Assembly (NCBI RefSeq): GCF_005049045.1
Contig: NZ_SUPK01000001.1
Span: forward strand, 434,001 to 498,000
Length of the DNA stretch: 64,000 nucleotides
Direction of reading: 5' to 3'
Source: Cohnella pontilimi
GTDB taxonomy: Bacteria; Bacillota; Bacilli; Paenibacillales; Paenibacillaceae
Under the pieces are notes generated by a model. That model had not been told where the DNA came from. It searched no databases and was given only the letters and a program-made list of their open reading frames with translations. A program made the translations under genes and the position numbers. This document shows, in pieces, positions 58,210 through 64,000 of this stretch (positions within the stretch are counted from its first letter, which is position 1; each line of letters opens with the position of its first letter).

Positions 58210-58254
58210 ATTATACCGAGGGGCCATGTCGAAAGATAGTTTAATGCAATTAAA
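58210..58254 (-). promoter_or_regulatory. MarR promoter and putative operator
   Basis: The minus-strand -10 TATAAT corresponds to 58210-58215. The dyad TTTAAT-GCA-ATTAAA (58240-58254) lies near the -35 region and has the AT-rich palindromic form typical of MarR sites, so it is a likely autoregulatory operator. Confidence 0.6.
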
Positions 58255-58363
58255 TATTTACGACATAAATCCGCAAAAAGAAGAACCGGGCGACAGCCCA
58301 TGACATATACTGTTGCAGAACATGAAGAAACCCGGAACAACGTGCGGTAAGGAGGCGATCATC

Positions 58364-58540
58364 ATGGCTTCTCAGAATGAACGGATTCGCATGATCGGAC
58401 AGATGGCATTAGATGCCGGGATAATAGAAGACCCACAGTGGCTGGACCGGCTCGAGGAACCGGTGCCCATGTGGGTCGTATTGGATTTACTGTTAAGGTG
58501 GATCGACCGCACGGACCCGCAGAACGGACCGTATGATTGA
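58364..58540 (+). CDS. Small conserved protein, function unknown
   Basis: This is a 58-residue protein. Seen: charged N-terminus MASQNERIRMIG, then DAGIIEDPQWLDRLEEPVPMWVVLDLLLRWIDRTDP, a helical segment with a Trp-rich face. No family is recognised. AAGGAGG lies eight bases before the ATG, the strongest evidence for it being real; the longer frame from 58313 lacks support. It lies between the MarR gene and the convergent parC gene. Confidence 0.6.
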   Translation: MASQNERIRMIGQMALDAGIIEDPQWLDRLEEPVPMWVVLDLLLRWIDRTDPQNGPYD

Positions 58541-58543
58541 GCT

Positions 58544-61018
58544 TTACGGCAATTGAAGCGGCTTGATGAAGGCTTCCGCGAGCAAGTCTCCCCGCTCCGT
58601 CTGGGTCACCGCCTTACCTTGACTGCGGCGGTCGTCGATCGGAGCGTTTTCCGAAACAAACTCCATATGCGTACCCGCTGCCGTCACGCCTAATATGGTG
58701 ACGGCTTCTTTAACGTGAAAAGCGGAAATGAGCTTCGTGCCGTTCGGCTTTACCCGCTTGCCTTCCTTGAATTCGAAAGACTGGATCCCTTTGCCGCCGC
58801 GTCCCTGCAGCGGATAATCGAGCAGCAGCGTGCGCTTGGCATATCCGTGATCGCTGAGCACGAGTATCTCGCCTTCATCTCCCGTAACCTGCATCGCAGC
58901 GGCCACCATGTCTTGCTCCTTCAAGTTGATGCCGCGAACTCCGCCGGCTACCCGGCCCTGTACGCTCACTTCGTTCTCCGCAAAACGGATCCCCATGCCG
59001 AGCTCGCTGACCAGCATCAGATCGCCGGACGCGTCCGTACGGAACACGGTGAGCACTTCGTCGCCGTCCGACACTTTACACGCCGCGATGGCCATGCTTC
59101 TGCTGGTCGCATAATCTCTAAGCAGCGTACGTTTCACTTGACCGCGCTTCGTGACGAAGACGAGCACCGGCGCCTCTTCCGACGCTTGGCCTTCGGACGG
59201 GGCGAGCTCTGCCGGCTTCACGGGAATGACGGAGACGATGCGGTCATCCTTCGCCATCGGCAGCACGTTCACGATCGCCGTGCCGGTGTCTTTCCATTTG
59301 AATTCAGGAATTTGATGCACCGGGAGCAAATAATATTGCCCTTTCTGCGTGAAAATCAGCAGCGGATCCAGCGTGCTCACCCCAAGACTCCACCGGATGA
59401 CGTCGCCTTCCTTCACGCCCGCGCTTTCGAGCTCGCCTCCGGAACGGGTGAAGGATAGCAGGCTTGTCCGCTTGATGTATCCGCCGCGGCTGATCGAGAT
59501 TAGCACGTCTTCGGCCGCTACGGTCACTTCAAGGTTTACCTTGAGCTCTTCCACTTCGCCCTGAATGACCGAACGCCGGTCGATGCCGTATTTATCGCGG
59601 ATTTCGGTCAGCTCATCCTTGATGACGCCCATCAGCTTGCGCGGGCTTTCGAGGATCGCGCGCAGTTGATTGATTTTTTTGTTGGCCTCGTCCAGCTCTT
59701 TTTGCAGCTGGTGAATCTCCAAATTCGTCAGCCGGTACAGCTGCAAAGTCAGAATGGCGTCCGCTTGACGCTCGGAGAAGCCGAATTTGGCGACCAAGTT
59801 GTTTTGCGCGTCTAGGCGGTTTTTCGAGGCTTTAATCGTCTCGATCACTTCGTCCAAAATGTTCAGCGCCTTGACCAGGCCTTCCAGAACATGCGCGCGG
59901 TCTTCCGCCTTCTCCAAATCGTACTTCGTCCGGTGGGTGACGACTTCTTTCTGATGATCGATGTAGGCGTCCAGCATCTGTTTGATGCCAAGCTGCCGCG
60001 GCGCTTTATTGACGATCGCGACCATGTTGAAATTATAAGTGGTCTGAAGATCGGTCTTTTTGAGCAAAAAGGCGAGTATGCCTTCGGCATCCGCATCCTT
60101 CTTCAGCTCGACCACAATTCGCAGCCCTTGTCGCCCGCTTTCGTCTCGCACTTCGGCAATGCCTTCGACCTTCTTCTCGAGCCTGAGATTGTCGATCGCG
60201 AGCGTCAGCTTGGATTTCACGACCTGGTACGGAATTTCCGTGATTACGATTTGCTGCTTCCCGCCGCGCACATCCTCGATGGCCGTTTTGGCGCGGATAT
60301 AGATGCGGCCTTTGCCGGTCTCATAAGCTTCCCGGATGCCTTCTTCGCCCATGATGATGCCGCCGGTCGGAAAGTCCGGGCCTTTCACGATCCCCATCAA
60401 TTCGGAGACCGTGGTGTCCGGCTTATTCATGACGGCAATACAGGCATCGATGATTTCCCGCAGATTATGCGTCGGGATTTCCGTGGCAAAACCGGACGAA
60501 ATGCCGCTGACCCCATTTACCAGCAGATTGGGGTAACGCGCCGGAAGCACGACAGGTTCTTTGGTGGAATTATCAAAATTGTCTTTAAAAAGAACCGTAC
60601 GTTTCTCGATATCGCGCAGCAGCTCCATCGCGATAGCAGACAATCGTGCCTCTGTGTACCGCATGGCCGCAGCCGGATCGTCGTCCATGGATCCCCAATT
60701 GCCGTGGCCGTCCACGAGCGGATGCGCCATTTTCCAAGGCTGTGCCATCCGCACCATGCCTTCATAAATGGACGAGTCGCCGTGCGGATGATAGTTGCCC
60801 ATCACGTCGCCGACCGTTTTGGCGGATTTCCGGTACTGCTTGTCCGGCGTATTGCCGGCATCGTACATCGCATACAGAATCCGGCGCTGAACCGGCTTCA
60901 AGCCATCCCGCACATCCGGAATAGCCCTGTCTTGGATAATGTATTTCGAATACCGCCCGAACCGGTCTCCTACAACCTCTTCCAGAAACGCCGGCAAGAA
61001 GTTCTCCAGTATACTCAT
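58544..61018 (-). CDS. parC: DNA topoisomerase IV subunit A
   Basis: This is an 824-residue ParC/GrlA subunit that breaks and rejoins DNA during decatenation. Seen: the quinolone-resistance region [12 protein letters not shown] with Ser82/Ser83 and Glu86 (residues typical of susceptible strains), the catalytic Tyr121 in MRYTEARLS, the tower and coiled coil ([16 protein letters not shown]), and C-terminal beta-pinwheel repeats ([30 protein letters not shown]). ParC is preferred over GyrA because parE is next to it and GyrA-box motifs are absent. GGAGGG precedes the ATG. Confidence 0.95.
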   Translation of the reverse strand: MSILENFLPAFLEEVVGDRFGRYSKYIIQDRAIPDVRDGLKPVQRRILYAMYDAGNTPDKQYRKSAKTVGDVMGNYHPHGDSSIYEGMVRMAQPWKMAHPLVDGHGNWGSMDDDPAAAMRYTEARLSAIAMELLRDIEKRTVLFKDNFDNSTKEPVVLPARYPNLLVNGVSGISSGFATEIPTHNLREIIDACIAVMNKPDTTVSELMGIVKGPDFPTGGIIMGEEGIREAYETGKGRIYIRAKTAIEDVRGGKQQIVITEIPYQVVKSKLTLAIDNLRLEKKVEGIAEVRDESGRQGLRIVVELKKDADAEGILAFLLKKTDLQTTYNFNMVAIVNKAPRQLGIKQMLDAYIDHQKEVVTHRTKYDLEKAEDRAHVLEGLVKALNILDEVIETIKASKNRLDAQNNLVAKFGFSERQADAILTLQLYRLTNLEIHQLQKELDEANKKINQLRAILESPRKLMGVIKDELTEIRDKYGIDRRSVIQGEVEELKVNLEVTVAAEDVLISISRGGYIKRTSLLSFTRSGGELESAGVKEGDVIRWSLGVSTLDPLLIFTQKGQYYLLPVHQIPEFKWKDTGTAIVNVLPMAKDDRIVSVIPVKPAELAPSEGQASEEAPVLVFVTKRGQVKRTLLRDYATSRSMAIAACKVSDGDEVLTVFRTDASGDLMLVSELGMGIRFAENEVSVQGRVAGGVRGINLKEQDMVAAAMQVTGDEGEILVLSDHGYAKRTLLLDYPLQGRGGKGIQSFEFKEGKRVKPNGTKLISAFHVKEAVTILGVTAAGTHMEFVSENAPIDDRRSQGKAVTQTERGDLLAEAFIKPLQLP

Positions 61019-61101
61019 TATGTCCCTCCATTAACTCTTTCCCCAACCTTACAGTTCAATCCGCACGTCACTCGATCCACACAGTGTCTTTCATGCTCCC
61101 C

Positions 61102-61201
61102 AAGCTGTCATTGCGGGTGTCCAGAGGGCGCAGCGCCTCGGAATCCCCCTTCCGGGGAAGGGGGACTTAGGGGGATGGGAGAAACGCCTTTGCAAAAGGT
61201 T
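61102..61201. repeat. GC-rich intergenic module with three hairpins between parE and parC
   Basis: Three successive inverted repeats: 61124-61139 (GAGGGCGCAGCGCCTC), 61145-61164 (CCCCCTT/AAGGGGG, loop of six) and 61187-61199 (CCTTT/AAAGG). G-rich blocks (GGGGGACTTAGGGGGATGGG) follow the second. This looks like a dispersed intergenic repeat of the kind seen in Paenibacillus genomes, but only one copy is in this window. Confidence 0.5.
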
Positions 61202-61222
61202 TGGTAGATGGATCGAAGGAAT

Positions 61223-63196
61223 TCATTCCTCGAACTCAGTGAAGTCTACATTTTCAATAATCCAACGCTTGCGGGGGTCGACTTTGTCGCCCATGAGCGT
61301 GGACACCCGACGTTCCGCCTTGGCGGCGTCTTCGATATGAACCTGCAGCAGCGTGCGGGTTTCGTAGTTCATTGTCGTTTCCCACAGCTGTTCCGGGTTC
61401 ATCTCTCCGAGTCCTTTGTAACGCTGCAGCTCGGCCCCTTTGCCAAACTCTTTCAAATAGGTCTGCAGCTGCTCATCCGTCCACGCGTACCGGATCGTTT
61501 CCAGTTTGCCGGATTTCCGCGTTATTTTATATAACGGAGGCTGCGCGATGAACACACGGCCCGCGTCGATCAACGGCTTCATATACCGGTAGAAAAACGT
61601 GAGCAGCAGTACCTGAATGTGCGCGCCGTCCGTATCGGCATCGGTCATAATAATAATTTTGGAATAGTTGCATTCTTCTACGTCGAACTCTGAACCAATC
61701 CCTGCGCCGATTGCCCCGATAATCGCCTTGTATTCATCGTTTTTCAGAATGTCGATTAGCTTCGCCTTCTCGGGGTTCATCGGTTTTCCTTTGAGCGGCA
61801 AGATCGCCTGGTACTTCGAATCGCGGCCCTGTTTGGCCGACCCTCCCGCGGAGTCGCCTTCCACGATGAACAGCTCGTTGCGGGTATAGTCCTTCGATTG
61901 GGCGGGAGTGAGCTTGCCGCCGAGGCTCGCGCTCTCGCTCTTCTTCTTGCCGGAGCGCACTTCCTCGCGCGCTTTGCGGGCCGCTTCGCGGGCTTTGGAC
62001 GCTTGCACGGCTTTGCGGATCAGCATGCCGCCCACCTGCGGATTTTCCTCCAGAAAAACCGCCATTTTCTCGGCGACCACGGCATCCACCGCGCTGCGCG
62101 CCGATGCGCTGCCGAGTTGGTCCTTCGTCTGGCCCACAAATTCCACGTCCGCCATTTTGATGTTAATAACCGCCATCATACCTTCGCGCAAGTCGTTGCC
62201 GTCCAGGTTTTTCTCTTTTTCCTTGAGCTGTCCGGTTTTTCGTGCATATTCGTTCATTACGCGGGTATATGCGGTCTTGAAGCCGGTCTCATGCGTCCCG
62301 CCTCCGCGGGTCGGGATGGCGTTGACGAACGAGACCAGCGTTTCGGTGTAACCGTCGTTATATTGAAGGGCGACTTCCACCTCAATGTCGTCTTTCTCCG
62401 CCGTAAAATGAACGACGTCATGAAGAACGGTCTTATCCTCATTCAAATATTGTACGAATTGGCTTGCTCCGCCCTCGTAATAAAATTCATCCTGTTTCCC
62501 GCTTCGTTTATCCGTGAGCGTAACCTTTAATCCGGAGTTCAGAAAGGCGATTTCCTGCAGCCGTTCGGCCAAAGTGTCATAGTTGAGCGAGATGTTGCCG
62601 TGGAAAACTTTCACGTCCGGCTTAAACGTCACCTTGGTACCGGTTTTCCCCGTATTGCCGGTCACTTCCAGTCCGGTGACAGGCTCTCCCACGTGTTCGA
62701 TCCCTTTGTTGTCGACCCATGTCTCGAACCGCATTTTATGTATTTTACCGTCACGGTAAACTTCCACTTCGAGCCACTCCGACAGCGCGTTGGTTACCGA
62801 TGCTCCTACGCCGTGCAGTCCGCCGGATTTTTTGTATCCGCCGCCGCCGAATTTGCCTCCGGCATGAAGAATCGTGAACACCACCTGAGGTGTGGGAATA
62901 CCGGATTTATGCATGCCGGTCGGGATACCTCGGCCGTTGTCGGTCACGGTGACAGACTGATCCGCGTGCACAATGACGTCGATGCGGGAGCAATGTTTGG
63001 CCAAATGCTCGTCCACCGCGTTGTCGACGATCTCCCACACCAGGTGGTGAAGACCCGAAGCGCTTGTGCTGCCGATATACATGCCCGGTCTTTTGCGAAC
63101 CGCTGTCAATCCTTCGAGTACCTGGATGTCGTCCGCGCTATATTCCGTTCCCGCCGCCGCCGCGCTTTCCGCGAACAGATCCAATTGTTCGGTCAC
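61223..63196 (-). CDS. parE: DNA topoisomerase IV subunit B
   Basis: This is a 657-residue ParE, the ATPase partner of ParC. Seen: GHKL motifs EIVDNAVDEHLAK, DNGRGIPTGMH and GGLHGVGASVTNALS; transducer region with NAIPTRGGGTHE; TOPRIM motifs VEGDSAGGSAKQGRD and TDADTDGAHIQ; and the C-terminal QRYKGLGEMNPEQLWETTM. The start is GTG with AAGGAGG seven bases upstream. It is separated from parC by 204 bases, wider than the overlap or short gap common elsewhere. Confidence 0.96.
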   Translation of the reverse strand: MTEQLDLFAESAAAAGTEYSADDIQVLEGLTAVRKRPGMYIGSTSASGLHHLVWEIVDNAVDEHLAKHCSRIDVIVHADQSVTVTDNGRGIPTGMHKSGIPTPQVVFTILHAGGKFGGGGYKKSGGLHGVGASVTNALSEWLEVEVYRDGKIHKMRFETWVDNKGIEHVGEPVTGLEVTGNTGKTGTKVTFKPDVKVFHGNISLNYDTLAERLQEIAFLNSGLKVTLTDKRSGKQDEFYYEGGASQFVQYLNEDKTVLHDVVHFTAEKDDIEVEVALQYNDGYTETLVSFVNAIPTRGGGTHETGFKTAYTRVMNEYARKTGQLKEKEKNLDGNDLREGMMAVINIKMADVEFVGQTKDQLGSASARSAVDAVVAEKMAVFLEENPQVGGMLIRKAVQASKAREAARKAREEVRSGKKKSESASLGGKLTPAQSKDYTRNELFIVEGDSAGGSAKQGRDSKYQAILPLKGKPMNPEKAKLIDILKNDEYKAIIGAIGAGIGSEFDVEECNYSKIIIMTDADTDGAHIQVLLLTFFYRYMKPLIDAGRVFIAQPPLYKITRKSGKLETIRYAWTDEQLQTYLKEFGKGAELQRYKGLGEMNPEQLWETTMNYETRTLLQVHIEDAAKAERRVSTLMGDKVDPRKRWIIENVDFTEFEE

Positions 63197-63305
63197 AGAT
63201 GGACCTCCTTAATTCCTGTCTGGCGCCGCCGAATGGAGATATCGGATGACAGCACGCATTTCCGCCACCCGAACATCCATTCTGCTAACGCATCATTCGT
63301 TTATT

Positions 63306-64000
63306 CTAATTCAAGATGTCTTGCTTCGTAAAGACGCCAAAAGACACGACCAGTCCCGCAGCGGCCCAAACCGCAAGCACCGCAAGCGAAAAGCCAAGCG
63401 TCATACCCTCAATCGGGGGCGGCGTTCCTTGCAAATAAGACGTCAGTTCGAGGTTGACGTTAAATAAATATTTTGCGCTGTGCCACGAAGAGGCCATATT
63501 GGTCAAAATCGCGCCGGCGATAATCGCCGCCATCATCGTGACGAAGCTGGCCGCCGTGCTTCGTACGAGCACGGACACCATCAGCGCCAAAATGGCCACC
63601 ACCATCGAAGCGAACCAGGCCAAGCCCGCCTGCATCAGGACATAAATCACCTGCGGAACGGCATGGACTCCGGAAGTGTTCACGTCGGCGCCGGAGACCT
63701 GGAACCCGATGAAGACCGGCTCCCCCCATCCCCGGTAACCGAAAACAAGGCCGGAGATCAAGTAGCAAAGAAGGACCGTCGCCACAATAATAAGGGAAAC
63801 GTATAGTGTCAGCGTAACCAGCTTTGACAAAAGAATCCGCCATCGCCGCACCGGACGGGTGAGCAGCATTTTGACCGTCCCCGAAGAGCGTTCGGACGAC
63901 ACAAGATCGGACGCGATCGCGAGCACCATAAGCGGAATGAAAAGCGTGACCGCATTATCCATAAATCCGCGTGTGAAAGTGACGGCGTTCGGGGTACGCG
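63306..64000 (-). CDS. ABC-2 type transporter permease (5' end outside window)
   Basis: This partial gene, at least 231 codons, is open to the right edge. Seen: VSSERSSGTVKMLLTRPVRRWRILLSKL, the typical ABC-2 cytoplasmic segment, then five membrane helices (VTLTLYVSLIIVATVLLCYL, YVLMQAGLAWFASMVVAIL, FVTMMAAIIAGAIL, FSLAVLAVWAAAGLVVSFGV). It ends in FTKQDILN. It is the membrane component of an ABC exporter, commonly for antibiotics or lipids; the ATPase would lie upstream, off the window. The substrate is unknown. Confidence 0.85.
   Translation of the reverse strand, partial: RTPNAVTFTRGFMDNAVTLFIPLMVLAIASDLVSSERSSGTVKMLLTRPVRRWRILLSKLVTLTLYVSLIIVATVLLCYLISGLVFGYRGWGEPVFIGFQVSGADVNTSGVHAVPQVIYVLMQAGLAWFASMVVAILALMVSVLVRSTAASFVTMMAAIIAGAILTNMASSWHSAKYLFNVNLELTSYLQGTPPPIEGMTLGFSLAVLAVWAAAGLVVSFGVFTKQDILN

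Noticed and set aside
59891..61207. 438-codon plus-strand frame opposite parC
   Set aside because: Shadow of ParC. Its C-terminal end running into 61.1-61.2 kb reads the hairpin module and has no protein signature.
63271..63282. LexA-like dyad upstream of parE (GAACATCCATTC)
   Set aside because: One core mismatch and poor extended match; a chance hit is likely and parE is not a typical SOS gene.

Overview
The window looks like a chromosomal segment of a Gram-positive endospore former, most likely Paenibacillaceae. It carries spore genes (tlp, spoVK, cotE) and strong AGGAGG-type ribosome binding sites. Several blocks keep the Bacillus subtilis gene order: mrfA-mrfB; lexA divergent from yneA followed by ynzC; spoVK-hflX-ynbB-glnR-glnA; miaA next to hfq; and cotE, mutS and mutL in one direction. 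Base composition is moderately GC rich, with a very GC-rich patch at about 31.4-32.7 kb and a visibly AT-richer stretch at about 41-53 kb. Most genes lie on the minus strand. I saw no rRNA, tRNA, CRISPR array, insertion sequence or prophage. The identity of the organism is inferred from gene content only.

Layout. 0-5.4 kb: a repair operon with the MrfA helicase, the MrfB exonuclease, a HAD phosphatase and an Fpg/Nei glycosylase, with an SOS-like box upstream. 5.8-11.6 kb: the spore protein Tlp, methionine synthase MetH, acireductone dioxygenase MtnD, a HAD hydrolase and a membrane protein. 11.7-13.2 kb: the SOS control module, with lexA and yneA separated by five LexA-like boxes. 13.3-18.8 kb: nitrogen control (glnR-glnA), HflX, YnbB and SpoVK. 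18.9-24.4 kb: a YdcF-like protein, a DUF402 protein, class A penicillin-binding protein 1A, Hfq and MiaA. 24.4-33.5 kb: an RsmJ-like methyltransferase, MutL, an S41 protease, MutS, a putative amidoligase and the spore coat morphogen CotE. 33.6-38.8 kb: an aromatic-acid-exporter-like protein, M32 carboxypeptidase, a HesB-like protein, beta-carbonic anhydrase, a DUF309 protein and two small surface-type proteins. 39.0-40.7 kb: a DGPF/YciI protein with an ECF42-type sigma factor, which looks acquired.

40.7-52.6 kb is a glycan cluster. It holds a trimodular GT2-GT4-GT2 protein, two tandem paralogous transferases, a small very basic protein, a GNAT, a PIG-L deacetylase, a GT4, a sugar-nucleotide epimerase, a WbqC protein, a sugar nucleotidyltransferase, a CgeB-like transferase and a GT-D transferase. 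I read it as a dedicated surface or spore-surface glycosylation pathway: nucleotide-sugar activation, epimerisation, deacetylation and/or acetylation, and chain assembly by at least six transferases. It has no flippase or polymerase, which argues for decoration of a protein or coat rather than secretion of a polymer. Together with the putative amidoligase beside cotE, it is the best candidate here for a system that is not well described.

52.6-64 kb: two small proteins, an XRE regulator with a palindromic operator in its promoter, a 7TMR-DISM histidine kinase divergent from an OmpR-family regulator, a methyltransferase, a MarR regulator with a putative operator, topoisomerase IV (parC and parE, separated by a hairpin-rich intergenic module) and the 3' part of an ABC-2 permease.
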